Source: JAFAXD01 sp035472475 (GTDB lineage: Bacteria > Pseudomonadota > Alphaproteobacteria > Rhizobiales > Xanthobacteraceae). From it: 64,000 bases of DNA. The position numbers and the translations under genes were made by a program. Positions 51,650 to 61,809 of this stretch are shown here, in pieces. Under the pieces are notes generated by a model. That model was not told the origin of the DNA and did not search any database. It saw nothing but the letters and a program-made list of their open reading frames with translations. Location: NCBI GenBank assembly GCA_035472475.1, contig DATIPA010000128.1, positions 9,053 to 73,052 on the forward strand, read 5' to 3'. Positions within the stretch are counted from its first letter, which is position 1. Each line of letters opens with the position of its first letter.

Positions 51650-54442
51650 ATGCTGACGCCTCCCGACCAATCGACGCGCAAGCCGCTGTTCGACAGCGAC
51701 GGCATTGCGGCCGAGCTCGAAGACCTGGTCCCGCAATACGAAGGCCACAAGGAGCTGCGCATTGCGGTAGCGATGCGGCTCAAGCGCGCGTTGGCGGACG
51801 CGCGCAAGGCGGCGGAAGCAAATCTGCTCAAGGATCGCCTCGGTCTGCGCTGTGCGGCCGATTTGTGCCTTGTCCAGGATCAGATCATCCAGATCCTGTT
51901 CCACTTCGCGACCAAGCACCTCTACGCATCGGAGAGCCGTTCCGAAGCCGAGCGGATGGCAGTCGTGGCGACTGGCGGCTACGGGCGCGGGCTGATGGCG
52001 CCGGGCTCCGACATCGATCTTCTGTTTGTTCTGCCTTACAAACAAACCGCGTGGGGTGAATCGATCGCGGAGGCGATTCTCTATTGCCTGTGGGACATGG
52101 GGCTCAAGGTCGGGCATGCGACCCGTTCGGTCGACGAGTGCATCCGGCAGGCCAAGGCCGACATGACCATCCGCACCGCGATCCTCGAGGCCCGCTATCT
52201 GCTGGGCGATCGCGCGCTCTATGACGAGCTGGTCGCGCGTTTCGACAAGCAGGTCGCGCACGGCACCGCGCGCGAGTTCGTGACCGCCAAGCTCGCCGAA
52301 CGCGACGAGCGCCACAAGCGCGCGGGCATGTCGCGCTATTTGGTCGAGCCCAACATCAAGGACGGCAAGGGCGGCCTGCGCGATTTGCACACGTTGTTCT
52401 GGATCGCCAAGTATGTCTACCGGGTGCGCGAGCCGCGCGAGCTGGTCGAGCGCCACGTCTTCGACCAGCGCGAGTTCCAGATCTTTCAGCGCTGCGAGAA
52501 TTTTCTCTGGGCGGTTCGATGCAACATGCACTTCGTCGCCGGCCGTGCCGAGGAACGGCTGTCGTTCGATATCCAGCGCGACATCGCGGTGCGGCTCGGC
52601 TACAGCGCACGTCCCGGGCTGCAGGACGTTGAGCGCTTCATGAAGCATTACTTCTTGATCGCAAAGGACGTCGGCGACCTTACTGCCATTTTGTGCGCGG
52701 GACTCGAAAGCCGGCAGGCAATGCCGGTGCCGGTGCTCAACCGGATGGTCGCCAAGTTTCGTCCCCGGCCGCGCGCCCAGCAGCTGCCGGGCAACGCCTT
52801 CTTTGACGACTACAACCGCATCAACATCATTTCCGATAAAGTGTTTCAGCGCGATCCGGTTAATCTGATTCGAATCTTTCACGTCGCCCTCAAGCACAAG
52901 CTCGCATTTCATCCCGATGCGATGCGAGCGGCCGCACGCTCGCTTCGTCTGATCGACAAGGCGGTGCGTGAGGACGAAGAAGCCAATCGCCTGTTTCTGG
53001 AAATCCTCACCGCGCGCGAGGATGCGGAGGTCGTGCTGCGCCGCATGAACGAGGTCGGAGTGCTGGGCGCGTTTATCCCGGATTTCGGCCGCGTGGTGTC
53101 GATGATGCAGTTCAACATGTATCATCACTACACTGTTGATGAGCATCTGTTGCGCTGCGTCGGCGTGCTGGCCGAGATTGAGGCGGGCACCAATCCGGAA
53201 TACGGGCTCGCCAACGACCTTATCCGCAGCATCCAGCCGCGCCATCGCGAGATTCTCTACGTCACCTTGTTTCTGCACGACATCGCCAAGGGCCGGGTCG
53301 AGGATCATTCGATCGCAGGCGCCCGCATCGCGCGGCGGCTCGGACCGCGCTTCGGGCTCGCGCCGGGCGAGACCGAAACCGTGGCATGGCTGATCGAGAA
53401 TCACCTGGTGATGTCGACGATCGCGCAGTCGCGCGATCTGTCGGACCGCAAGACGGTAGAGAATTTCTCGGCGGTCGTCCAATCACTCGAGCGCATGAAG
53501 CTTTTGACCATACTGACCACCGCCGACATCCGCGCAGTCGGTCCCGGCGTCTGGAACGGCTGGAAGGCCCAACTCATCCGCGCGCTCTACTATGAGACCG
53601 AGCCCGCGCTGACCGGCGGCTTCTCCGAGGTCGATCGCGCCCGCCGTGTGGCCCTCGCGCAGGCCGAGTTTCGCGCCGAGCTCAAGGATTGGCCAAAACC
53701 GGACCTCGATCGCTACATCTCACGGCACTACTCGGCCTATTGGCTCAAGGTCGACCTCCCGGCGAAGCTCGAGCATGCGCGCTTCGTGCGCTCGGCGGAA
53801 GCGGCGGGCAAGACGCTCGCGACCTCCGTCGGCTTTGATACGGCACGCGGCGTCACCGTGCTCACCGTGCTGGCGCCCGACCACCCGTGGCTCCTCTCCG
53901 TGATCGCTGGCGCTTGCGCCATGACTGGTGCCAACATCGTCGATGCCCAGATCTACACCACAACCGACGGCCTCGCGCTCGATACGATCGCGGTGTCGCG
54001 CGAGTTCGATCTCGACGCGGACGAGGGGCGCCGCGCGATTCGAATCGCCGATACGATCGAAAAGGCCTTGACCGGAGACTTCAAGCTGCCCGAGGTGGTG
54101 GCCAAGCGCGTGCCCGCGAAGGCTCGCATCAAGGCCTTCGCGCTCGAGCCTGAGATCTCCATCAACAATCAGTGGTCGAACCGCTACACCGTGGTCGAAG
54201 TGAGCGGCCTTGATCGGCCGGGGCTCCTTTACGACCTCACGACCACGCTCTCCAAGCTCAATCTCAACATCGCCTCGGCGCATGTCGCGACATTCGGTGA
54301 ACGGGTGGTCGACGTATTTTATGTGACCGATCTTCTGGGCGCGAAGATTTCCTCGCCCACGCGCCACGCCGCCGTTAAGAGCGCCCTCATTCGGGTGTTC
54401 GTGCCAGCGAAGGACAACACCACCCGTACGGCAGCGGAGTGA
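51650..54442 (+). CDS. glnD: PII uridylyltransferase / uridylyl-removing enzyme
   Basis: 930 residues. Nucleotidyltransferase domain with GGYGRGLMAPGSDIDLLF (near 107-124); a central helical region; HD hydrolase domain with HHYTVDEHLLR and LFLHDIAKGR (near 495-545); and two C-terminal ACT domains that sense glutamine (about 730-800 and 840-920). It adds or removes UMP on PII according to nitrogen status and so controls glutamine synthetase. The ATG at 51650 lacks a clear Shine-Dalgarno site. A 673-residue open frame on the opposite strand is a shadow. Confidence 0.97.
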   Translation: MLTPPDQSTRKPLFDSDGIAAELEDLVPQYEGHKELRIAVAMRLKRALADARKAAEANLLKDRLGLRCAADLCLVQDQIIQILFHFATKHLYASESRSEAERMAVVATGGYGRGLMAPGSDIDLLFVLPYKQTAWGESIAEAILYCLWDMGLKVGHATRSVDECIRQAKADMTIRTAILEARYLLGDRALYDELVARFDKQVAHGTAREFVTAKLAERDERHKRAGMSRYLVEPNIKDGKGGLRDLHTLFWIAKYVYRVREPRELVERHVFDQREFQIFQRCENFLWAVRCNMHFVAGRAEERLSFDIQRDIAVRLGYSARPGLQDVERFMKHYFLIAKDVGDLTAILCAGLESRQAMPVPVLNRMVAKFRPRPRAQQLPGNAFFDDYNRINIISDKVFQRDPVNLIRIFHVALKHKLAFHPDAMRAAARSLRLIDKAVREDEEANRLFLEILTAREDAEVVLRRMNEVGVLGAFIPDFGRVVSMMQFNMYHHYTVDEHLLRCVGVLAEIEAGTNPEYGLANDLIRSIQPRHREILYVTLFLHDIAKGRVEDHSIAGARIARRLGPRFGLAPGETETVAWLIENHLVMSTIAQSRDLSDRKTVENFSAVVQSLERMKLLTILTTADIRAVGPGVWNGWKAQLIRALYYETEPALTGGFSEVDRARRVALAQAEFRAELKDWPKPDLDRYISRHYSAYWLKVDLPAKLEHARFVRSAEAAGKTLATSVGFDTARGVTVLTVLAPDHPWLLSVIAGACAMTGANIVDAQIYTTTDGLALDTIAVSREFDLDADEGRRAIRIADTIEKALTGDFKLPEVVAKRVPAKARIKAFALEPEISINNQWSNRYTVVEVSGLDRPGLLYDLTTTLSKLNLNIASAHVATFGERVVDVFYVTDLLGAKISSPTRHAAVKSALIRVFVPAKDNTTRTAAE

Positions 54443-54473
54443 ATCCTAACCCGTTGCGCACCGCGCTGAGCGA

Positions 54474-54851
54474 TCAGTGTTGTGGCCAACGCGGAAGCGG
54501 GCTTTCCACCTGACGATAGTCGTCGCCGCCGCATTTATCGATGATTACGGCACGCCGCGACGCGACTACCTCATTGTTTCGGAAGAATATTGCGTATCTC
54601 GCGGTTTGATCAGGTGCGTCGCTTTTGACACAAGCGATCCAGTCGCCGGGTTGCGGCCCTGATGCTTCACGCAGCACCGACACCTGTGGATTGCCGGGCA
54701 GCTTCGTTTTCTGAAATTCGTCGAACGCGGCCGCATTGAGCGACGACGGGTCGGGGGCTCCCGTTCTTTGGACGGGGACAAACTCCGTCCCGGCAATCCC
54801 CGTGCAAGCGGTGAGGCCGGTACACAGAACTGCTGCCGCCCATACGCGCAT
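54474..54851 (-). CDS. Small hypothetical lipoprotein
   Basis: 125 residues from the ATG at 54851. A short signal peptide with a lipobox (LCTGLTAC, lipidated Cys near residue 15) indicates outer- or inner-membrane lipoprotein export. The mature part contains GDWIACVKSDAPDQTARYAI and VASRRAVIIDKCGGDDY; two Cys could form a disulphide. I do not recognise the family. It is convergent with glnD (31 bases apart) and divergent from the class A PBP at 55089. Confidence 0.72.
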   Translation of the reverse strand: MRVWAAAVLCTGLTACTGIAGTEFVPVQRTGAPDPSSLNAAAFDEFQKTKLPGNPQVSVLREASGPQPGDWIACVKSDAPDQTARYAIFFRNNEVVASRRAVIIDKCGGDDYRQVESPLPRWPQH

Positions 54852-55088
54852 GTGAATTGAGACTCGGTTTTTTCCCGCCAGCCTGTCGAACTGGCGCGCC
54901 AGAGAACTCACGTTTGGGGGAATTCTAAGGCTCGCCCCGACGCTGGGCGCGGGGAACCCCGGTCCAACCCGCACTTCACGGCCGTAAGGCATTGATCGAA
55001 TACCGAAAAATGAATGGGGTCTTAACCACCCCTTAAATCGCTACCCCTAAGCTCGCGGAGGCCCCGGATACCGGGTTGGCCAGGCGAG

Positions 55089-57263
55089 ATGGGGCACGGG
55101 TTGGCACGGCGGAGCGCTTCGGCGCGCAAAGAGCCGGACTTCGACATCGATGTCGCGCCGGCCGTCACAATCGATCCTGCAAAAGATCGCACGGCGCGAC
55201 CGCCGACGCCGGCCGCGCGGACCTCAGACCCCGAACGGACGCCCAAGCGCGGCAAGGCCAAGACCGAAAAGAAGGAAACCGCCAAGCGCAGACGCGGCAG
55301 CGGCACGCGTTTTACCTGGCGGCGCGCACTTTATTGGGGCCTCGTCTTCACGCTCTGGCTCGTGATCGCTGCCATCGGCACGCTGATCTGGGTCGGCATG
55401 CATCTGCCGCCGCTGCAGTCACTCGATATCCCAAAGCGACCACCATCGATCCAAATTCTCGGGCTCGATCAGAAGCCACTGGCGATCCGCGGGGAAGGCA
55501 ACAGCTCGACGGTGACGCTCAAAGAGATGCCAACCTACCTGCCGAAGGCGTTCATTGCGATCGAGGACCGGCGGTTCTATCAGCATCACGGCGTTGATCC
55601 GTTTGGCCTCCTGCGCGCGACCGTAGCCAACGTCTTGCATCGCGGGGTCTCGCAGGGCGGCTCAACCCTGACCCAGCAACTCGCCAAGAACCTGTTCCTC
55701 ACCCACGAGCGCACGTTCTCGCGCAAGCTGCAGGAAGTGGTGCTCGCGTTGTGGCTCGAGCACAAGTTCAGCAAGGATCAGATCCTCGAGCTCTATCTCA
55801 ATCGGGTCTATTTCGGCGCCGGCGCATATGGAGTGGAAGCCGCGTCGCAACGCTACTACGGCAAGTCCGCGCGCCAGACGACATTGGCCGAAGCTGCGAT
55901 GCTCGCCGGTCTGGTCAAGTCACCGTCGCGGCTCGCCCCAACTCGCAACTTCGACGCCGCACAGCGTCGCGCCCAGACCGTGCTCGCCGCGATGGCGGAG
56001 GCAGGGTTCATCAAGGACGACGCGGTGAAGCTCGCGGCGGCGCGTCCCCCTGGCGTCGTCAAGCAAAGCGCCGGCGGCTCGGCCAACTACGTGGCGGATT
56101 TTGTGCTCGACGCCCTCGACGATCTGATCGGCCATCCGGATGACGACATCGTGGTCGAGACCTCGATCGATCCCGTCCTGCAGGCGGCGGCGGAGAAGGC
56201 GTTGGTGGAGGAGCTCGCCGCCAGAGGCGACAAGTTCGGCGTCGAGCAGGGTGCGCTGATTGCGTTAAGCCCCGACGGCGCCGTGCGCGCGCTGGTCGGC
56301 GGCAAAAACTATAACGAGAGCCAGTTCGACCGCGCGGTGTCTGCTAAACGCCAGCCGGGCTCAGCGTTCAAGCCGTTCGTCTATCTGACCGCGCTCGAGC
56401 ACGGGCTGACGCCCGATACACTGCGTGAGGACAAGCCGATCGCGCTCAAAGGCTGGAAGCCCGAGAACTACAAGCACGAATACTTCGGCCCAGTGACACT
56501 GCGGCAGGCGCTTGCAAACTCGCTCAACACCGTTTCGGTCCGGCTTACGCTCGAGGTCGGTCCGGCCGCGGTCACCAAGACCGCCTACCGGCTCGGCATC
56601 GCCTCAAAGCTCGAGCCCAATGCCTCAATCGCGCTCGGAACATCCGAGGTATCGCCGATCGAGCTGGTCGCCGCTTACGTGCCATTTGCAAACGGCGGGT
56701 TTGCGATCACGCCACATGTCGTGGAACGCGTGCGCGCCGGCAACCGTGCGCTCTACGTGCGCAAGGATCGGCAGCTCGGTCGCGTGATCGATCCGACCTA
56801 CGTCGCGATGATGGATTCGATGATGCGGGAGACGATCGCGAGCGGCACGGCGCGGCGCGCCGACCTGCCGGGCTGGCTTGCCGCCGGCAAGACCGGAACG
56901 TCGCAGGATTTCCGCGACGCCTGGTTCGTCGGGTTTACCGGCCACATGGTCACCGGCGTCTGGCTCGGCAACGACGATTCCTCGCCGACCAAGAAACTCA
57001 CCGGCGGCAGCTTGCCGGTGGATATCTGGAGCCGGTTCATGAAGGTCGCGCATGCCCGCGTTCCAGTCGTGATGCTGCCTGGCGTCGGCTCCTCTGGCGG
57101 ACTATTCGGGCTGCCGGGCCTGAACGGCTTCGACGGCGAAGGCGCGGGTGCAATGTCGGGTGCCGTCGCGCGCCCCGCCGCAAGCGTTGACCCGCGCGCG
57201 CAGGCGAGCCAACGGAGCGGACTGGACGGGTGGCTGATCGATCAATTCTTCAGCCGGCACTAG
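55089..57263 (+). CDS. Class A penicillin-binding protein (PBP1A family)
   Basis: 724 residues. An Arg/Lys-rich cytoplasmic N-terminus (about 1-75) and one membrane helix (YWGLVFTLWLVIAAIGTLIW). GT51 domain with EDRRFYQHHGVD (near 158), QGGSTLTQQLAKNL and the RKLQEVVLALWLE block. Transpeptidase domain with SAFK (near 423), SLN and KTGTSQDFRD (near 600). A Gly-rich C-terminal tail follows. It polymerises and cross-links peptidoglycan. The stop codon is one base from the stop of the convergent transporter gene. Confidence 0.96.
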   Translation: MGHGLARRSASARKEPDFDIDVAPAVTIDPAKDRTARPPTPAARTSDPERTPKRGKAKTEKKETAKRRRGSGTRFTWRRALYWGLVFTLWLVIAAIGTLIWVGMHLPPLQSLDIPKRPPSIQILGLDQKPLAIRGEGNSSTVTLKEMPTYLPKAFIAIEDRRFYQHHGVDPFGLLRATVANVLHRGVSQGGSTLTQQLAKNLFLTHERTFSRKLQEVVLALWLEHKFSKDQILELYLNRVYFGAGAYGVEAASQRYYGKSARQTTLAEAAMLAGLVKSPSRLAPTRNFDAAQRRAQTVLAAMAEAGFIKDDAVKLAAARPPGVVKQSAGGSANYVADFVLDALDDLIGHPDDDIVVETSIDPVLQAAAEKALVEELAARGDKFGVEQGALIALSPDGAVRALVGGKNYNESQFDRAVSAKRQPGSAFKPFVYLTALEHGLTPDTLREDKPIALKGWKPENYKHEYFGPVTLRQALANSLNTVSVRLTLEVGPAAVTKTAYRLGIASKLEPNASIALGTSEVSPIELVAAYVPFANGGFAITPHVVERVRAGNRALYVRKDRQLGRVIDPTYVAMMDSMMRETIASGTARRADLPGWLAAGKTGTSQDFRDAWFVGFTGHMVTGVWLGNDDSSPTKKLTGGSLPVDIWSRFMKVAHARVPVVMLPGVGSSGGLFGLPGLNGFDGEGAGAMSGAVARPAASVDPRAQASQRSGLDGWLIDQFFSRH

Positions 57264-57264
57264 G

Positions 57265-58457
57265 TCAAGAATAGCTCTTCCCGGTTCGCACCCGTCGCGT
57301 AGCAACCCATAGGGCCAGCGCGCCGCCGCCAGTGATCGCGACACCGAGCGCCATCGGCCAGATGCTGACGCCGACCAGCGCTCCGACCGCGGTGCCGACG
57401 ATCGCGCCGGCGCATTGCTGCACAAAGCCGATTAGTGCCGACGCAGTTCCGGCGTCGTCGGGAAATGGCGTCAGCGCGGCGGCGACCAACTGCGATTGCA
57501 TCAGGCCCAGCCCGAGAAGATAAAACGCCGCAGCCGCTATCAGCAGCGCTTCGGAGAACCAGCCGGTTGCGCCGAGCACCATCCCCGCGGCCGCGATCGC
57601 GCACGATCCCGCCCCCAGCCCGGCCGTGCGGTCGAGCCCAAGACGCATGACCAGGCGCGTTGCGAGCGTTGAGCCCGCAACAAACCCCAGACATGAACCC
57701 GCGTAGGCGATCGCGTAGGCCAATGGCGAGAACCCGAAAACGAACTGGAGGACGAATGGGGAGCCCGCGATCCACGCAAACAAGTCGCCATAGGCGACGG
57801 CGCCGACCAGGAGATTGGCGATAAAAACCCGGTGGGTCGCGACCCGTCGATAGTTACTGAGCAGCCCGGCAAGCGACGGCGCGCTACGCGCGTGGTGGGT
57901 CTCGGGGAGAAAACGCCAAGCCAGGTATCCCGCCAGCGCGCCCACCGCGATCAGGAACACAAAGCCCGCGCGCCATCCGAACGCCGTCTGCAACACCCCG
58001 CCGGTCAATGGGGCGATGATCGGCGCAAATCCCATCAGCACGCCCATGGACGAGAGTTGGCGGCCGGCGCGCACGCCTTCGTAGGGGTCCCGCACCACCG
58101 CACGCACTGCCACGATTGATCCCGAAACGCCGAGCGCCTGCAGGAAGCGCCCGGCGATCAGCACCGTGATCGAGGTCGAGACGAGGCAGATCAGAGTCGC
58201 CACGCAATAGAGGACGAACGACAGCACGATGATCGGCTTGCGGCCGATCCGGTCTGAGATCGGCCCATGCACAACCTGTCCGATCGCAAAGCCGACCAGA
58301 TAGAGCGAAATCGTGAGCTGGACGTGCGCGGGCGGCGCCGCCAGGGCGGCGGCGATCGCCGGCATCGACGGGGGAGGTAGAGGTCGACCGAAAGCGGGCC
58401 GAAGCTCGTCAGGAACGCGAGCAGCGCTGTGAGCGCGAGCGTATCGGGGCGAAGCAT
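57265..58457 (-). pseudogene. Bcr/CflA-type MFS drug transporter, frameshift in the N-terminal helix region
   Basis: Two frames together make one transporter. From the ATG at 58457 the protein reads MLRPDTLALTALLAFLTSFG then SVDLYLP, the standard first helix of Bcr/CflA proteins. At a run of five C (plus-strand G at 58370-58374) the frame must change to continue as SMPAIAAALAAPPAHVQ and on through the remaining 11 helices to 57265, including DRIGRKPIIV (motif A). One base missing from, or two extra in, the C run would explain it. The gene is intact otherwise, so this may be a sequencing error or a recent inactivation. In life it would export drugs or small metabolites. Confidence 0.85.
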
Positions 58458-58566
58458 CGGGTGGGAATCGCGAGGGTTCGTCGGGACCGGAAGGCGGACC
58501 TTTATACGGGCAAGCCGTCACCGGGCGAAATGCTATTCGGGAAGCTCGAACTGCCTGCGGCCCGAG

Positions 58567-59322
58567 CTATTGGCTCGGTCCGTAGCGGTGCAGATCGGCA
58601 CCGTGCGCGTCGAGCCACGCCTTGGCGCGGTCCATCTCGGGACAAATCCCGCGCACAATGCGCCAGAAGCGCGGCGCATGGCTAAGCTCGACAAGATGCG
58701 CCGCCTCGTGAGCGGCGAGATAATCGAGCACGTGCGGCGGCGCCAGGATCAGTCGCCAGGAGAACGACAGCGCGCCGGTCGCCGAGCACGACCCCCATCG
58801 GCTCGAGGTGTCGCGCACGCTGACGCGCACGACCGCAGCGCCGAGCGCGCAGGCATAGCGACGGCTTGCCGCATCAAGATCGCGCTTGGCCTCGCGCTTG
58901 AGGTAGTCCGAGATCCGGCGCGAGGTGTACGGCGCCCCGCCGGCCACACACAGTAACGCATCTCCGTCGACATTCTCGACCCATACCGTCCCGCGCGCGC
59001 CGGGTCGGTGCACGATGCGATGCGGCCGCCCGCGCAGCGGGACGATTGCCCCGTCAACGAACGGCGTCGGCACCGGCAGCCGGCCCAGGCGCGTCGCAAT
59101 CCAGCCGCCGTTCTTCTGGGCGAATGCCTCGGCGTCGGCCAGCGAACCGCGCAGCGGCATGGTAAGCAGCACTTCGCGCGTCGCAGCCTGGATGCGCAGG
59201 GTGTAGCGACGGGCACTGCGGCTACGGCGCAGCCGCACCTGATAGGTGGCGCGGTCGAACGCCACCTCGATGGTGGAGGGGTCGGGCGGACGGCGAAAAA
59301 GCGCGGGCGACATGGGCGGCAT
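58567..59322 (-). CDS. YgjP/DUF45-type metallopeptidase
   Basis: 251 residues. The zinc motif HEAAHLVELSHAPRFW (HExxH with a third His) and the preceding SSRWGSCSATGALSFSWRL are the signature of the YgjP/WLM group, M48-like peptidases. An N-terminal beta domain (VRLRRSRSARRYTLRIQAAT) precedes it. Cytoplasmic, with no signal peptide. Substrate unknown. The start is set at MPPMSPALF (59322); an ATG three codons on or an upstream frame to 59418 are alternatives. Confidence 0.86.
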   Translation of the reverse strand: MPPMSPALFRRPPDPSTIEVAFDRATYQVRLRRSRSARRYTLRIQAATREVLLTMPLRGSLADAEAFAQKNGGWIATRLGRLPVPTPFVDGAIVPLRGRPHRIVHRPGARGTVWVENVDGDALLCVAGGAPYTSRRISDYLKREAKRDLDAASRRYACALGAAVVRVSVRDTSSRWGSCSATGALSFSWRLILAPPHVLDYLAAHEAAHLVELSHAPRFWRIVRGICPEMDRAKAWLDAHGADLHRYGPSQ

Positions 59323-59429
59323 AGGCGCGTTCCGCCCGATCGCGGAACGCGGCAACGTTGAGTGCGACTCAGACAGCTGATTCGAGCGCCAGTATTGCGG
59401 CAAGGGCCGAAGGTGCAAGAGGGCGCGCG

Positions 59430-60815
59430 TTAAACTCCGCGCGACCGTACGGTCTTGAGCTCAACCAGGTTGGCCGGCTTGGGGGCGGGCTTGCGCTGGC
59501 GCGCAACTGCATCGACGGGCTGATTGTTGGACAGCATGAAATCAGCGATGCGCGGCGCGATTTCGGCGCGGAAACGCGAGCCGTTGAATACGCCGTAGTG
59601 CCCGACCGCGGGCTGCAACCAATGGGCCTTGAGCTCGGGTGGAATGTTGACGCACAGCCGATGCGCAGCCTCGGTCTGGCCGACGCCCGAAATATCGTCG
59701 TGCTCGCCCTCGATGGTCAGGAGCGCCACCCGACGGATCGCGGCCGGATCGACCGCGCGTCCGCGATGGGTCATCTGGCCTTTCGGCAAGGCGTGACGCA
59801 CGAACACGGTGTCGACCGTCTGCAGGTAGAACTCGGCCGCGAGGTCCATCACCGCCAGGTATTCGTCATAAAATTCGCGGTGTTTCTGCGCCGAGTCGCC
59901 GTCGTGCTTGACGAGGTGCATGAACAGGTTGCGGTGGGCCTCGATGTGGCGATCGAGGTTCATGCTCATGAAGCCGTGCAGCTGCAGGAAGCCAGGGTAC
60001 ACGTCGCGCATCATGCCGGGATGCGGGAACGGTACTTTGGTGATGACGTTGCGCCGAAACCATTCGATGCCACGCTCTTCCGCAAGCGCATTGACGCCGG
60101 TCGGGTTGATACGGGTATCGATCGGACCGCCCATCAGCACCATGGAGTTCGGCACGTAGGGATCATCTGCCGCTTCCATGAGCGAGACTGCCGCCATCAC
60201 CGGAACCGACGGCTGGCAGACCGCGATCACGTGGGTGTTGCCGCCCAGCGCGTGCAGGATCGACACCAGGTAGTCGATGTAATCGTCGAGATCGAACGGA
60301 CCCTGGCTGACCGGCACCGTTCGGGCATCGGCCCATTCGGTGATGTAGACGTCGTGATTGGGAAGGAATGCTTCGACCGTGCCGCGCAGCAGCGTAGGGT
60401 AGTGACCCGACATGGGCGCGACGATCAATACGCGCGGCTGCGGACGATGCGGCACGTGCTCGAGCGCGCGCTCGAAATGCAAGAGGCGGCAGAACGGGCG
60501 TTCCCAGACCGGCGTGATGTGAACCGGGACGCGCTCACCGCCGACGATCGTCGACGTGATCCCCCATTCGGGCCGCCCGTATCGGCGGGTGGAGCGCTCG
60601 AACAGCTCGGCCCCGGCCGCGAGCGACTTGCCGAGCGTGGTGTGCGACCAAGGATTGACCGGGTTTTTGAACATCAGCCGGGTGGCGTCGGCGAGCGCCC
60701 GCGACGGAATCACCGCCGCCTGACTCATCTCGTAGAACCAGTACATCGGCGCCGATAACGGAAACGCGCCGCCTGCAATGACGCCTGGTGCTTTGCCGAA
60801 TTCCCCGATTGCCAT
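59430..60815 (-). CDS. phaZ: Intracellular PHB/polyhydroxyalkanoate depolymerase
   Basis: 461 residues. The nucleophile is Cys200 in AVCQPSVPVM, as in the Ralstonia PhaZ1 type where Cys replaces Ser. The acid and base are in TIEGEHDDISG and AVGHYGVFNG. Long N-terminal block YWFYEMSQAAVIP and GITSTIVGGERVPV. It mobilises stored PHB in the cytoplasm. The product 3-hydroxybutyrate is oxidised by BdhA (21857-22639). A 7-bp dyad and a TGC-rich motif lie 26-75 bases upstream. Confidence 0.94.
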   Translation of the reverse strand: MAIGEFGKAPGVIAGGAFPLSAPMYWFYEMSQAAVIPSRALADATRLMFKNPVNPWSHTTLGKSLAAGAELFERSTRRYGRPEWGITSTIVGGERVPVHITPVWERPFCRLLHFERALEHVPHRPQPRVLIVAPMSGHYPTLLRGTVEAFLPNHDVYITEWADARTVPVSQGPFDLDDYIDYLVSILHALGGNTHVIAVCQPSVPVMAAVSLMEAADDPYVPNSMVLMGGPIDTRINPTGVNALAEERGIEWFRRNVITKVPFPHPGMMRDVYPGFLQLHGFMSMNLDRHIEAHRNLFMHLVKHDGDSAQKHREFYDEYLAVMDLAAEFYLQTVDTVFVRHALPKGQMTHRGRAVDPAAIRRVALLTIEGEHDDISGVGQTEAAHRLCVNIPPELKAHWLQPAVGHYGVFNGSRFRAEIAPRIADFMLSNNQPVDAVARQRKPAPKPANLVELKTVRSRGV

Positions 60816-60837
60816 TTCAGTCCCCGGTCATGGTTCT

Positions 60838-60888
60838 TATTGCGTTGCAGCATCCTGTCGTCATTGTGTCATACAGTCAACATGACAC
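60838..60888. promoter_or_regulatory. Upstream region of phaZ with 7-bp dyad and TGC-rich motif
   Basis: GTGTCAT (60866-60872) and ATGACAC (60882-60888) are exact complements with a 9-base spacer. Nearer the phaZ start is TTGCGTTGCAGCA (about 60840-60852), which resembles the TGC-rich palindromes bound by PhaR in PHB-accumulating alphaproteobacteria. Both are unproven operator candidates. Confidence 0.35.
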
Positions 60889-60951
60889 CGCCCGGACGTG
60901 CACAGCCTGAGAAGTCTCCGTCAATTCGGTTAAATATAGGTAGGACAACGC

Positions 60952-61809
60952 TTATTCGCTGCCCTGCAGCAGCGTACCGTGCCGTCGTGCAGCCCGGAGG
61001 TAGGCAAGGAAAGCAAAAATCGCGAGCACAATCAAAGTGATATTAATGGCGAACGCCTGGGCCATCAGGTCGGCCCGAAATACATGTGCGGTGAGCAGGG
61101 CGCGCATGCCTTCAAACACGTAGGTCGGCGGCAGCATCCACGAGATCACCGCAAGCCACGGCGGCAAGACCGAGACCGGGTAGTACACGCAGGTCAGCGG
61201 CAGGAAAATGAACATGAGTGTCCAGGCCATGTTCTCAGCGCCGAGACCATGACGCAGCAGGAGCCCGGCAATGAAAATGCCGAGCGCCCAGCTGGTCAGA
61301 ATCAGGTTGAGAAAGAATGCCGCGAGCGCAAGGCCGAGCGCCCACAGATTGAATCCGAAAAACACGATCGCCAGCAAACTGACCGGCACCATTCCGATCG
61401 ACAACCGGATGATGCTCATAATCATCAGTGCGCTGATGAACTCCGGCGGCTTGAGCGGCGAGATCATCAGGTTCGCGAGGTTGCGTGAATACATTTCCTC
61501 CAAAAACGAGATCGAGAACCCTAGCTGGCCGCGGAACAAAATGTCCCACAGCATGACGGCGCCAATGAACGTTTGTCCCACGCGCGCCGGCAGCCCTCCG
61601 AACTGACCGACGTAGGTTTGCAGGAATCCCCACATGAACATCTGCACGGTCGGCCAGTAGATCAGGTCGAACACGCGCGGCCAGGACGAGCGCAGCAAGT
61701 ACCAGTAGCGCGCCACCATGGCGCCCACGCGCGCGAACGAGAATGCGGACGGATCACGCTCGATCTTCGCTGATCGGTTGCCCGCCACCGGAATACGGGC
61801 GGTTGTCAA
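60952..61809 (-). CDS. ABC-2 type exporter permease
   Basis: 285 residues with six membrane helices. ABC-2 features: LRSSWPRVFDLIYWPTVQ near the N-terminus, FSISFLEEMYSRNLANLMIS before the central helices and FIFLPLTCVYYPVSVLPPWL near the end. It overlaps the ATPase gene (61806-62567) by 4 bases, so the two form an exporter, probably for a lipid, polysaccharide or drug. The stop is 136 bases from phaZ. Confidence 0.92.
   Translation of the reverse strand: MTTARIPVAGNRSAKIERDPSAFSFARVGAMVARYWYLLRSSWPRVFDLIYWPTVQMFMWGFLQTYVGQFGGLPARVGQTFIGAVMLWDILFRGQLGFSISFLEEMYSRNLANLMISPLKPPEFISALMIMSIIRLSIGMVPVSLLAIVFFGFNLWALGLALAAFFLNLILTSWALGIFIAGLLLRHGLGAENMAWTLMFIFLPLTCVYYPVSVLPPWLAVISWMLPPTYVFEGMRALLTAHVFRADLMAQAFAINITLIVLAIFAFLAYLRAARRHGTLLQGSE

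Noticed and set aside
51461..53482. 673-residue open frame on the minus strand
   Set aside because: It lies antisense to glnD, whose domains are all recognisable. The antisense translation shows the His/Arg/Asp-rich composition typical of GC-driven shadow frames.
55063..55075. CCCGG-ATA-CCGGG dyad just before the class A PBP gene
   Set aside because: Short GC-only arms are frequent by chance in DNA of this composition, and no regulator is implied.
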